DNA of 64,000 nt from Nitzschia sp. pyKryTriq1 (taxonomy: Eukaryota > Bacillariophyta > Bacillariophyceae > Bacillariales > Bacillariaceae), in assembly GCA_956465555.1 (NCBI GenBank), contig OY101118.1, forward strand, positions 682,001 to 746,000. Direction: 5' to 3'. Of this stretch, positions 32,763-44,205 are shown one piece after another. A program made the position numbers and the translations under genes. The notes beneath the pieces were generated by a model, which was not told where the DNA came from, made no database searches, and saw nothing but the letters and a program-made list of their open reading frames with translations. The stretch's first letter is position 1. Every line of letters begins with the position of its first letter.

Positions 32763-33631
32763 CCCTATACTTTATAGTATGTTACTGAATACTCAAATAC
32801 ATAATTCACAATTTTGATTGAAGATCCACTTCTTCGAAATGCACCGACATCACCGTAGATCTCCTCTCTTCACTCTCAGAGTTTTTTGGTCGGACAATTA
32901 TGCGAAGACTACATCATCTTCTGCATTCTTCAATTCTGATTCTTCTGTTAGACTAGACTATGACGACGACTCCCCTGCCGGCACAGTACTTCAGTATGCG
33001 AAGCAAATAGCACAAGCACTTCAGTATGCGAAGCAAACAGCACAAGTACAAGTAGACTACTGTACAGGTTACCAGTACCAGTACAACTTTGAACCGGTAT
33101 AGTACCGGTACCTGGTACGCAGGAGACAGGAGTCCCGACCGGTCTGGCCGTCGCCAATCGCACCTCTCTACATTACTCTACTCTCTCTACCCTCTACTAC
33201 TAGTCTACTGCTCTACTCTATTAGAGTCGAGTATAGAGCTAGTACTGTAGAGCTAGAGTAGAGCTCTCTCTAGTAGTATTAGAGTCTAGAGAGAGAGAGA
33301 GAGAGCAGCTTAGCTGGTATGACATACTGTAGTATGACACAATATTACGTAGAATAGAAGCACGCGCTCGGGAGTGGTTTTTGCCGCCAACAACCATACC
33401 GGTACCAGGTACAAGTACCAACGACATACAATCACCTGATGCCTGATGACGAGATATGTACTGCATTTATTAGCCCGAAATGATCGATGATATCGACCTT
33501 CCAAAAACTGACAACATGGAGGATCTTTTTGTTGTTTTCAGTGAAATGTAGCCGCCAACCCACCTCTCTAGTGATCTAGTTTACGAATATAGAGGCTACT
33601 ACTATAGTAGAGAGGGAAAAGACTACTCATC
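32763..33631. other. Intergenic stretch with simple repeats
   Basis: It holds a 30-bp tandem duplication at 32988-33047 and CTCTAC/CTAGTA strings at about 33163-33270. A GA run is at about 33287-33305, with ACCGGTACC words near 33095-33115 and 33398-33412. No gene is seen. Confidence 0.6.
32988..33047. repeat. 30-bp tandem duplication
   Basis: The unit starting ACTTCAGTATGCGAAGCAAA occurs at 32988-33017 and 33018-33047 with about two mismatches. Confidence 0.8.
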
Positions 33632-35530
33632 ATGTCAGCAGAGACTGGCAGTGCCCATCAACCCCCCTGCATCACATCATCACGATGCATCGAAGCCGAA
33701 ATTCGACGTGCTGCCGGGTCAAAATCGCTCACTCGTCTCAAGGCGGCTGTGGAGTCGGGATGGACGACTCATGAGTTGGATACCTCCGAGGCCTTTACCA
33801 CCCAAGGAAAATCAGCTTTACAAATGGCTGCGTGGAAGGGCAGCTTGGAGAATGTGCAATATTTGGTGGAGAAAGTCGGTTGCAACGTGAACGCTTATTC
33901 TCGGTCCGCCTTTAGCTATGGGAAAACGCCCATCTTCTTTGCTGTCACGCAAACTAGACCAGAGATCGTGGAGTATCTATTGAGTCTACCTGGTATTCAC
34001 GTGGCTATAGTCAATAACAAAGGACAATCCGTAATGAGTTTGGCAGCCTCTCATGATATGCACCATCTGTTGCCACGTATCCGACAGTTGGAGGAGGGAC
34101 AGGAGTGGTGGAATTTTCGACAATCTCATTCGGATGGGTTGGAGTATGGGGACTTGGATCCTCGCTTTTTGGCTCGTCCGCTGAGAGATTCGGATGTTGT
34201 TACCCAACATGCTATCAATCCGACCACCTCTCAGACTCGCAAGGGAGGCTTTGCACGACGCAACCCGGAAGCCGCCAAAGAAAAACTGCGTCTGCGACAA
34301 GAAGAAGAAGAGCACAAGCAAACCACGAAACCAAAGAGGCAAGGCCTTTCTACTACTTTGTCTTCGCAAGAAGAGTATGAATGGAAACAAGCCTGGATTC
34401 AATTCGAAGGAAATCCTAAAAGCAAAGAAACAGTGGCTGCCTCTAGCTATATCGACGACGACTACGATTCTGCCTTGCTGACGATAATTCGATTGGGTGA
34501 GAAGCAACGGTCTGCTTGGATGCCCAATCTTGTAGAGCGTCTCTCGAAGACACAGAGTAGCCCTTCTACGAGTATCGACGATGTGGATGTCATCATTCGA
34601 CGGACAAAAGCTTTGGCTCGACAACTCGAGAATAATGATCGACTAGAAACGTTGCTCGACAAGTTGAGTTGTCGACTACGATCCCAAGATCCAAGTGACA
34701 AGAGAACTGATGAAACGGCACGGATATCAACTGATGAACAAGCCTCTAGTCCATCGTCACCGACTAATCGAAAAAGGAAACCTTCTATACGACAGGCGGA
34801 AGACTTGTTGCAATCCGATCTAGGTCAGCAAGTACGGCGGAGCGTTTCCACCCTTTCCATCCGTCAAGGATTGGAATGGGACGATTCCAGTAGTTTGCGC
34901 TTAACAATGTCACCCATATTTGTAAACAACATAACTCAGATCTTTGGGCTACAAGAAGAATTGAAGCAGGTATCGGTGGTCGCGATTGATACTGAATGGT
35001 CTACCAACAGCACTGCGGATCAGTCGCATGGACCACCTGGTGTCCATGTATCTACGTTTCAAATATCATTTGTAACGTCCAATCAACACGACAACAAAAC
35101 ACCAGCTTATGTTGTTGATATCAAACAGTGCCATGCGCATGAAGTATCTATCGATGACGAGGACGACTACTGGACATTAGTACGAGAGCTGATTGCCTGG
35201 GTATTGGAGGATCCTTGCATATTAGTCTTAGGATTTTCTGTGGGACATGACCTGCCGCTTTTGGAGCGGTTCATCGGTCGCAAGCTGCAACCAGCCGCGT
35301 TGCTTGATCTACAAGTGGTGCTTGGAAAGAATCATGACCAAAGTGGCAGCTCTTTGCCTGGTCTTAAAGCCTGTGTCGCAAAGTTTTCACAAGTCCCTCT
35401 CTCCAAGACGGAGCAATGCTCCGATTGGGGGCAAAGGCCCTTATCTCGATCGCAATTGAACTATGCCGGTTTGGATGCTGTAGTTCTACTCTTTCTACTT
35501 GCCGAGTACAACGCAACAACTCTGAAGTGA
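33632..35530 (+). CDS. Ankyrin-repeat plus DEDDy 3'-5' exonuclease fusion protein
   Basis: A single exon of 632 residues. Residues about 60-150 carry ankyrin-like repeats (KSALQMAAWKGSLENVQYLV, then KTPIFFAVTQTRPEIVEYLL and NKGQSVMSLAAS). A basic, disordered linker (about 190-400) includes KEKLRLRQEEEEHKQ. The C-terminal part is a DEDDy exonuclease of the WRN/Mut-7 class: D453 and E455 in AIDTEW, D540 in GFSVGHDLPLL, and Y611 with D615 in LNYAGLDA. KTEQCSDWGQRPLSRSQ fits EXD3/Mut-7-like proteins. All five catalytic residues are present, so it is probably active. The substrate, RNA or DNA, is unknown. Confidence 0.88.
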   Translation: MSAETGSAHQPPCITSSRCIEAEIRRAAGSKSLTRLKAAVESGWTTHELDTSEAFTTQGKSALQMAAWKGSLENVQYLVEKVGCNVNAYSRSAFSYGKTPIFFAVTQTRPEIVEYLLSLPGIHVAIVNNKGQSVMSLAASHDMHHLLPRIRQLEEGQEWWNFRQSHSDGLEYGDLDPRFLARPLRDSDVVTQHAINPTTSQTRKGGFARRNPEAAKEKLRLRQEEEEHKQTTKPKRQGLSTTLSSQEEYEWKQAWIQFEGNPKSKETVAASSYIDDDYDSALLTIIRLGEKQRSAWMPNLVERLSKTQSSPSTSIDDVDVIIRRTKALARQLENNDRLETLLDKLSCRLRSQDPSDKRTDETARISTDEQASSPSSPTNRKRKPSIRQAEDLLQSDLGQQVRRSVSTLSIRQGLEWDDSSSLRLTMSPIFVNNITQIFGLQEELKQVSVVAIDTEWSTNSTADQSHGPPGVHVSTFQISFVTSNQHDNKTPAYVVDIKQCHAHEVSIDDEDDYWTLVRELIAWVLEDPCILVLGFSVGHDLPLLERFIGRKLQPAALLDLQVVLGKNHDQSGSSLPGLKACVAKFSQVPLSKTEQCSDWGQRPLSRSQLNYAGLDAVVLLFLLAEYNATTLK

Positions 35531-35615
35531 TTGACAACATAGGGTTGAAAAGCATACAACAGGAGCCTAGTACATTCGGGTCTTGCCACCGTTCCTAAAC
35601 ATGACATGGATGTCA

Positions 35616-37751
35616 TCATCGAAGAGCGATTTCGAATGCACGCGCTGTGATGACTTCTTCCCAGCCATTCAATTCTTCTTTGATCATTGAATAATTGACA
35701 TCCAAGTCACTGCAATACGGCAGCAGTGTTTCGACCATGTTGGCACGGAAGTAATCCGAGGTCTTTTGTAGAGCCCCCACGCAGTGCGCGCACGTAAAGG
35801 AAGAGTTCTGTACCAATTGTTTGGCCAATAAGAGAGCGACCTGCACTTGGTGGCTCATGCTCACATGCCCGATGATGCTTCGAAGTTGTTGTGGCGTCAA
35901 TGTCATGAATAATTCTTTGTATCCAGGATCTCGAATCTTGGTTGCCACAACTTCGTAGTCATGAATAGAACCATTTAGCTCTTGCAATAGTCTTTCCAGT
36001 GACCACTGGGCGTCCGAATTTCCGCCAGGACTATTTGGACAGGCCGCTCCTAGACGTTGCGGTGATTCGCCAACGCTAATGATACCACTTTCGGTGTCAT
36101 AAGAATAACTTGGAAAGCGCTGTCTCTGTCCATGGTGGACAGGAGACGAGGGCCCATTATACATTTGAAAAGGAGAATATCCGGTATGACTTTGTGGTGA
36201 ATAATACGGAACCGATGCTGTCTCCCCCAACCGTGATCTTCGAGGAGGTGTCAAAAAAGCCGTGTCCGATGATTCTCCCATGGACTCGTCGCACATCACA
36301 TTATGTAGATCATTGTCCAGAATCATAGATTCGGTGGGTGCTGTTGGGTCGATCATCCGATGAGACGGCAGTATGAACGCTTCATTGGTTCCTGGTGGGC
36401 GCTGCTCTGGGCCATTCTGATCCAGTATGAACGCGTCCGCCATGGGAATGAATTCCGCTCTTGATCCAACTTCGACAGTGGTATCATTGTCTGAGATTTC
36501 TTCGTCAAAGATGATCGTCGCGATAGGCTCATTAGGTTGACGTTCTGCTACAATCAATCCTTGCTGCTCTCTATCTCTTGTATTTCCAATTATGATGGGG
36601 ATTTTCGTGGAAGGATTTTCTGCCAACGATTTTGTGAAGAACGTTATTTTCAAGTAGTGTGAAATGGTGATAAGATTTCCGTCGTAGGTGTCTCTAGCCC
36701 ATTTCGGAACAACGATATCAAAACGATTGTTCCTTGAAACAAGATCTGCATAAATGGAACCGTATACGGTTGCCCTATCCTGTCGATGACCTTTCCGAAT
36801 ACTTCGCCGTACCTGCTCTTTCGGTGCCTTCATTTTTTCCAGTCCTGGAAGGTCAATGTCCTTGAGCTTTTCGAGATCCAGCTTCATAGTGGCCTTCTCC
36901 GTGAGTGCCTTGTATTCAATCAGTTCCACGAGTTTCACACGGACTCGATTCAAATCAACGGATGTATCATTTCGACTAGCAACAGATACTCGCAATGTCT
37001 CTCCTCGGCCCACACGAGAATTCTCTACACTCGCTCCGACCGACAAGAATCCCTTGTTCAATACGCCCAACGAGCGAAGCTCATGAGTGGTTGGCTCCGC
37101 TAGACAGGGGACAACATCGGAGGGGAGAGGAGCCGAGACAACCTGAAACTCTTTTTCAAAGCAAAAGTCCCCCAACTCGGCCCGCAAATAATACTTGATT
37201 CGCCCATTAAAAACACGACCAGACGATGTATTTGGAAATTTCAAGCTCGATGGCAGCGACGACGGCAAGGCAAAGTGAAAGGGTATCGTGTAAACACCCC
37301 GCTTAATTTTATGTCCTCTTGTATCCTTCAGTGTTGTTATCGCTTTGGCAATAATCTTGTCCTCTGATCTAGTAGGCGGAATAAGGGCAAAAAGTAATGA
37401 GGCCACGCCAAGCCATTTGCTTGCTGCACCTGGATGCACTTACATTGAAGCTTTCGTAGCCCTTGCTATGAGCGTCGTTTCCTTTCCATACAAGTGGAGA
37501 GTCAACCTGGCTGGATCCAATTTACGTTTTACCTCGAGCCTCACTTTGCCTTTCAGTGATTCCCCCGCGACGATGGCTACAGTTTTGGAATTTGTGGCGC
37601 AGCACGATTTAAAAAACCCACGACGACACGTTGTGCAACGTAAGACACCAGATGATGAAATTTTCTTTCAACCTGCCTCCTCGCCGTACTCACGAGTATC
37701 CCCATTTCTCCCATGGTTCAGTTGGATATCAATGCTTAGCTTTTGTCCCAT
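35616..37751 (-). CDS. Arrestin-domain protein
   Basis: Three exons, 37751-37694, 37576-37444 and 37368-35616, give 647 residues with GT-AG junctions in phases 1 and 2. The first exons encode MGQKLSIDIQLNHGRNGDT and IVAGESLKGKVRLEVKRKLD, the expected first strands of an arrestin N-domain; without them the frame starts in mid-fold. Next come YTIPFHFALPSSLPSSL and, for the C-domain, GETLRVSVASRNDT. After about residue 340 there is a long Pro/Ser region with YSPFQMYNGPSSP, typical of a scaffold tail. The last about 120 residues (LERLLQELNGSIHDYEVV onward) form a separate helical region, possibly like DUF4476. Alpha-arrestins guide membrane cargo to ubiquitin ligases; that role here is inference. 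Confidence 0.82.
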
Positions 37752-38216
37752 GTCAAAATGTTGGGCTTTTATGGGTCGATCCTTTCTTTTTGGATACCAT
37801 CGTTGAATGAAAAATGAAATGAGAAGGACGCGGGACGCGGCGGATTTTCCGTCTGCGCCCGCCGCCCGCCCCGTTGCGTTGGGCGTGGTGGGAGGTGAGT
37901 TGACGGTTAAACAGAGGTTTCCTGGAGTCGTGATTTTGATTCGTGGATCGACCAAATCGACTTTGACCCAAGTTCATTCGAACAGGTCAAAGTTGTCCAC
38001 GTTATTTATTATCTTCTTCTCCACCACCGCCACCCGCCCGCCACACAGCAGCATCGGCCACCATTTTTTACTGAACACGACTGCACCCAACAGAAAGAAT
38101 TCAAAGCCCACCCTTCCATACTACCGGTAGTTGTAGCCCACACCATACCATCCGACAAGTTGAGAAATAGAGTAGAACCTGATTTGAACGCGACAAAGAT
38201 AACTACAGCCAGCAGC
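37752..38216. other. Divergent promoter between arrestin-like and HAD-like genes
   Basis: These 465 bp contain no supported gene. A minus frame continues upstream of the arrestin start but belongs to its 5' leader. Confidence 0.5.
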
Positions 38217-39263
38217 ATGATGATGATCTCGAGAATATCAGGGCGACCAAGTGCGTGGGGACGACTCCTCGCTACCGCCATGCATCAAGATGAGCAGCAG
38301 AAATGTGCTCTGAGTATAGGGCGCATGTTGGACATGGGAGGAATGCCGTCGGCAGCTAATGATCGAACGCTCATCAGAGCAAAGGATGTTAGTAAAAACA
38401 ACAAGCTTCAGGCTGTTGCTTTTGACTTTGAAGTACTGACCCGATCCATCGAGGATGCAGCTACGCACAGGGATCTCCAAATCGACAACGCGAAGAAAAT
38501 ATCCGACAAATTACCCTCTGCCTCGGCAATCCTGCCGGATTTGGATCAAATTCAGCAAATCGCTTCCTTGTTGAATGTAAACGTTGATATGGGAAGCCCA
38601 AAGGAAATTACTACTCCGAAGAAGGAGATTTCCAGTAAGTCATCTGCTGTGGGTCAAGATATTCGGGCCAAGTACGCGGCCAAGCTGAAGGGTGGATTGG
38701 CAGGAATCGAATTGGCGAAATCGCAAGTAGAAGATACCTCGAAAGGTGGGGATGCCTCGGGTCATTTAGCGGCACGAAAAATGGCGATCAGGGATACAGC
38801 CGCAAGTCCTACCAAGTGGATGGCTTTGACGGGTACCGGAAAGCTGCTGTCCTACTTGACACATCGGAGTATTCGGATCGCCTTGTTGCCGAATCCTAGG
38901 TTGCAAGAACTAGAGCGACAAAAGACGGAATTGAAATATATGACTGATTTCTCCACACAACTCAAAGAGATCGTTGTTGATGCTGTTGTTGAATTTGACA
39001 ATTCCAGAAACATCGAAAGTATTATACAAAAGGGAGTACTGGACGAACTGAATATCCACCCGAACAAAATCATGCTTGTGAGCGACAAGGACGAATATCT
39101 CAAAGTGGCCAAGGATCTTGGTATGATTACTTGTCGGTTACGGCCTAAAAATGCAAGGCGTGGTAACGTCACAACCCACTACAACGCCCCCGATGTTCCT
39201 AGTGTCCAAGAAGTGGTGAACGAAATCACGGGTATATCATTCAATGCCGTGCTAAATCGATAG
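38217..39263 (+). CDS. HAD-like protein, possibly inactive, mitochondrial leader
   Basis: A single exon; 348 residues from the ATG at 38217. The N-terminus (MMMISRISGRPSAWGRLLAT) looks like a mitochondrial presequence. LQAVAFDFEVLTRSIED resembles HAD motif I, but the usual DxD(x)T/V is changed to DFE. Near the end, IMLVSDKDEYLKVAKDLGMITCRL resembles the last HAD motif followed by a typical helix. Between them is a long Lys/Ala/Ser-rich region where the family's middle motifs are hard to see. It may be a diverged hydrolase or a pseudoenzyme; the substrate is unknown. The stop is 32 bp from the convergent 4-TM gene. Confidence 0.6.
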   Translation: MMMISRISGRPSAWGRLLATAMHQDEQQKCALSIGRMLDMGGMPSAANDRTLIRAKDVSKNNKLQAVAFDFEVLTRSIEDAATHRDLQIDNAKKISDKLPSASAILPDLDQIQQIASLLNVNVDMGSPKEITTPKKEISSKSSAVGQDIRAKYAAKLKGGLAGIELAKSQVEDTSKGGDASGHLAARKMAIRDTAASPTKWMALTGTGKLLSYLTHRSIRIALLPNPRLQELERQKTELKYMTDFSTQLKEIVVDAVVEFDNSRNIESIIQKGVLDELNIHPNKIMLVSDKDEYLKVAKDLGMITCRLRPKNARRGNVTTHYNAPDVPSVQEVVNEITGISFNAVLNR

Positions 39264-39295
39264 CATCCAATTGGCTTTATCGATGCATCTTTCTT

Positions 39296-39763
39296 CTAGA
39301 TTAGCTGATCGTCCTCGGTCGGCCCACCACGTCGTTGCGCTTCGTCAGTGGATTTGCAAGACCGTGCAAGAGTGAGACAGCTGATAAAAAAGACGAGGGT
39401 GAAGGGTCCCCATATATAACGCTCCAGAGGACTTTGAGATGCCCAGTTAAGGATAGATCCTACAAACATCAATACTGCCAGAAACCATGTCACTCGGCAG
39501 GAGAAAGTATCGGAATATCCAACATCTCTGAAACCTCCGACTTGAACCAAAACGGACGCGAAGAAAATATATGCCACCGAGGCCACCCCACTGGCAATTC
39601 GAAGTCCAGTTGAAACCTCCGCAGAGGCACCTCCCCACGCAGCTTTTCCGACAGGAAGACCACTTGCGATAACTATTTGGAAAACTACTTGGGTCATTGC
39701 ACATGCAACTGCGATTAGACCGGCCACATTTCTTCGTCGTTGTCGAGATTCGTCCATTGGCAT
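39296..39763 (-). CDS. Small four-helix membrane protein, bacterial-like
   Basis: A single exon of 155 residues. Four hydrophobic segments are visible: AGLIAVACAMTQVVFQIVIA, GVASVAYIFFASVLVQV, VTWFLAVLMFVGSILNWA and YIWGPFTLVFFISCLTLA. The loop GLPVGKAAWGG is, from memory, characteristic of a family of short 4-TM proteins common in bacteria. It begins with a basic MPMDESRQRRR and ends with a polar tail. Function is unknown. Horizontal transfer from bacteria is possible but not shown. Confidence 0.7.
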   Translation of the reverse strand: MPMDESRQRRRNVAGLIAVACAMTQVVFQIVIASGLPVGKAAWGGASAEVSTGLRIASGVASVAYIFFASVLVQVGGFRDVGYSDTFSCRVTWFLAVLMFVGSILNWASQSPLERYIWGPFTLVFFISCLTLARSCKSTDEAQRRGGPTEDDQLI

Positions 39764-40783
39764 TGTTATTGGTTGCTTTCTTTAGAATGCACAGTACTCG
39801 TAGGCAGCTTCAGAATTCTTTCGTCCTATATTCTGAGAGCTACGAGAATGATTATGTGGTAATGGAAGAGAAAGCCGTGGAAGCGACTTGGTGTTGTGGG
39901 AAGACTTCATTTTTGTTCTTCGAGCGAAAAGATTTTTTGCGTTGGCATTTTGTTTGCACAGCAGGCGCAGCAGGCACCGCAGGCTTGCCGCATCGTGGCC
40001 ACCCCCAACGAACGAAGGACAGACAAGAAGTCGAACGTGAGCCTGATCATTGCCCTACGCACGAGGTAGATTGGTTAGCTTTTAAAAACCCGCCCATCAT
40101 GCCTTTACACCTTGACAAGAACAAGGCAAGGAGATGTACCCAAGGGTATTCCCGAAAGAGGACGACTTTGCTATGCAAATTGAAATCGACTAGGGACATA
40201 GGACAGCGAGGAATAATTATCCTACAGTTCCATCTACTACATCATCGGTCTACAGTGTCCGAGAGAGTTGAGGGTTAGTTGGCGCCTGCGCCACGGTGCC
40301 AGGTACCAGGTACTGGTACTGGTACCGGTAAGATTTTTCTGGCGTCCGTCAACCCTCCGTCAGTTCAAATCGTGGTCTGCACTTCGTCCAATTTAGGCTG
40401 TCTGGCGCGCGCCCGCACCACCTCCACTCGTGCTCCACTTTTGCTTGTTGGTGTTGGCTTTTGGCTCCATCATCCGGGTGGGTCAACGATGTTTCCAATG
40501 CCGCATCCTTGCGAGACGAAGGTTGCACTCGCACTGTGCTGTATCAATCATTCATTCTCTCTCTCGAGCAGTTGACCATCCTTGAACGGCCCATCGATAA
40601 CCATTCAAGCGGTACCTTTGTCTGCGTAAGTCCTATATACGTTCGTACCCTTGCAACCGAAGATATTAGCGAATGTGTCGTACTTTCGAATCAACTGTTA
40701 CTCGTATTTGCTCACGTGGTTGCCCCGGCCCTCGCTCGTTGTATGAATTCAGCTGAAAAGTATCGCATCGCCATTTTTCGATC
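39764..40783. other. Intergenic stretch upstream of DPY30
   Basis: No gene is supported. CAGGTACCAGGTACTGGTACTGGTACCGG-type palindromic words lie at about 40299-40330. Two plus frames (39697-40278, 40279-40575) adjoin but show no domain or conserved composition. Confidence 0.5.
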
Positions 40784-41384
40784 ATGTCTAATCAATTTAA
40801 TCCACAACAGCAGCAGCAGCAACAGCAAATGAACATCCAACAGTTGCAACAGCAACAACAACAGTTGCAAAACATGCTTGCCGCCCAGCAGTCGCAACAG
40901 CGCCAGCAACAAGGCATGCAACAACCGGGGATGAATCAGGGGATGCAACCAGGAATGCAGCAAATGGGCATGCCTCAACAGGCCCAGCAGACCCAAGGCA
41001 TGCCTCAGCAGCAATTCCAGCAAGCTCAGCCTCAGATGCAACCGCAAATGCAGCAGCAGCAGCAGCCACAGCAACAACCGCCTCAATCGGCTCCGCAAAT
41101 GCAATCCTTGCCCATTCGGGCTTATTTGGATCAAACTGTGGTGCCGATCCTTCTTGATGGTTAGTGCAACGCTCTGCTAAATTGTTACTGCAAGCTGTTA
41201 CATACCGATCGATCAAACTCATTCTGTCTTGTATCTTCTTCGTTTGTTTATAGGCATGTCCGAACTGGTCAAGGAACGCCCAGCCAAGCCCATTGAATTT
41301 TTGGCTTCCTACCTGCTCCGCAACGACCCTCAACGGGTCGGGGCGGCTCCACAACAAATGGGCCAGAATGCTCCAATGCGTTAG
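40784..41384 (+). CDS. DPY30: DPY30-like protein with a Gln-rich N-terminus
   Basis: Exons 40784-41159 and 41254-41384 (intron 94 nt, phase 1) give 168 residues. The first about 105 residues are Gln/Met/Pro-rich with CAG/CAA runs. The DPY30 domain begins LPIRAYLDQTVVPILLDG and continues across the intron as MSELVKERPAKPIEFLASYL, ending at LLRNDP. The domain forms a dimeric four-helix bundle. In other eukaryotes it serves COMPASS/MLL H3K4 methyltransferases and flagellar radial spokes. The Gln-rich part suggests a nuclear role here. An antisense frame over the Gln tract is a shadow. Confidence 0.92.
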
Positions 41385-42101
41385 ACTTTTGAAAAAAGAG
41401 GTCCTCGCTTGGGGCGATAAGAGTCACATAAAAAGAAGCGTTCGTTCCTTCCTTCTAGCAAGTCCATTTTCAATGTGGGACGAAACGTAAAATAAAGAAT
41501 CCAAAAAGAATTCAATACCCAGCTTAGATTTTGAAAGGATGTTGATTGTCTTGAGAGGATGCGAATAATAAATGCATACACCTTGACAGATTTGAGTCTT
41601 TGTGAATACCGGTAGGAAAGTATGTTAAAATAGATGGAGGTTTGCATCAAAGACAACGCACCATAATAGAGGTGCCAACCGGTACGGTACTATGCGGGCA
41701 GTCGAGGTGCGCTCTTGGCTGCATCGCACAACGAAAAGCAGTAAAGATCTATACCGTAGCACCGGCAATTTGAATCATGGCACTGTACTGTGGCCGCTTC
41801 CTTCCCTGCCAGATAGGTAATCATAGCGTCCGATCTCAAGCTTGAATGACGACTCAAAGCAAAAACTAGAACTTGCAGTCCTAGACTACTCCTACCCGTA
41901 CTTGGTAGGCGAAATGAACTTCCAACAAACTGATCTTACTCTGAATTTTTGATGACTGCACAAATGTTGTCTACGGTGGGTGGAGTATATGGTATGAAGA
42001 GTTTTTCTATATGATATAGTCACAGTATCCCGACAGTGTACGTTAAAAAGACATCCAAGGATGACAAATCCCAAGACCAAGCTTGCAAAACATATCTTCG
42101 T
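41385..42101. other. Intergenic stretch between convergent DPY30 and calmodulin
   Basis: These are 3' flanks with no supported gene. ACCGGTACGG words occur near 41678-41690. Confidence 0.5.
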
Positions 42102-43731
<1,630 letters not shown>

Positions 43732-44148
43732 ATGTTTCGTTCTTCCTTGCCATGTCGCCCCAATAGTCCCAAAAAAGCAGGTACAGGCTTAGGCGGACGA
43801 GATTGGTGCAGTGGGCAGCTGTATCCATTCTGGTTAGAGCCTCAAAAGACTACTTGTGAAGGAGAAAGTAGCGACGGATCTTCCCGACCACTTGCTGAGC
43901 GGGATTCTCTACATGGAAAAATTGATCCAGGCAATCCATACAAACATCAAATTGAAGAGATGCGACGAGACTTAGAGGAGCCCTGTAAAGCCTGCATGTA
44001 TACAGGGGTTTCTGTTTGCGGTGGGTTATCGCTATACTTTGTCAAATTAGCAGCAGATGACTCGACACTGCCAAAGAATCGGCGTTTTCTTTGGATGTGT
44101 TCAGCTGGTTCTGTAGTTGCTGGAGCCTATCGCTTTTATCTAGGATAG
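43732..44148 (+). CDS. Small membrane protein, DMAC1/DUF4536-like
   Basis: A single exon; 138 residues from the ATG at 43732. The N-terminus is polar and basic (MFRSSLPCRPNSPKK). The last about 55 residues begin EEPCKACMYTGVSVCGGLSL and contain two hydrophobic segments separated by a charged loop (KNRRFLW). The CxxC before a Gly-rich helix resembles TMEM261/DMAC1, an assembly factor for the distal arm of complex I. The match is short, so both the family and a mitochondrial place are tentative. Its stop is 57 bp from the convergent phosphoglucomutase gene. Confidence 0.6.
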   Translation: MFRSSLPCRPNSPKKAGTGLGGRDWCSGQLYPFWLEPQKTTCEGESSDGSSRPLAERDSLHGKIDPGNPYKHQIEEMRRDLEEPCKACMYTGVSVCGGLSLYFVKLAADDSTLPKNRRFLWMCSAGSVVAGAYRFYLG

Positions 44149-44205
44149 GGTCTATCTACTAGAGTGTTGCACTTCAACAAAAAATGAATCAAGGAAGGTG
44201 GGCTA

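Noticed and set aside
40712-41357. Long Leu/Ala-rich antisense frames opposite DPY30
   Set aside because: They are shadows of the CAG/CAA-rich coding tract; the plus strand has a clear DPY30 domain and splice sites.
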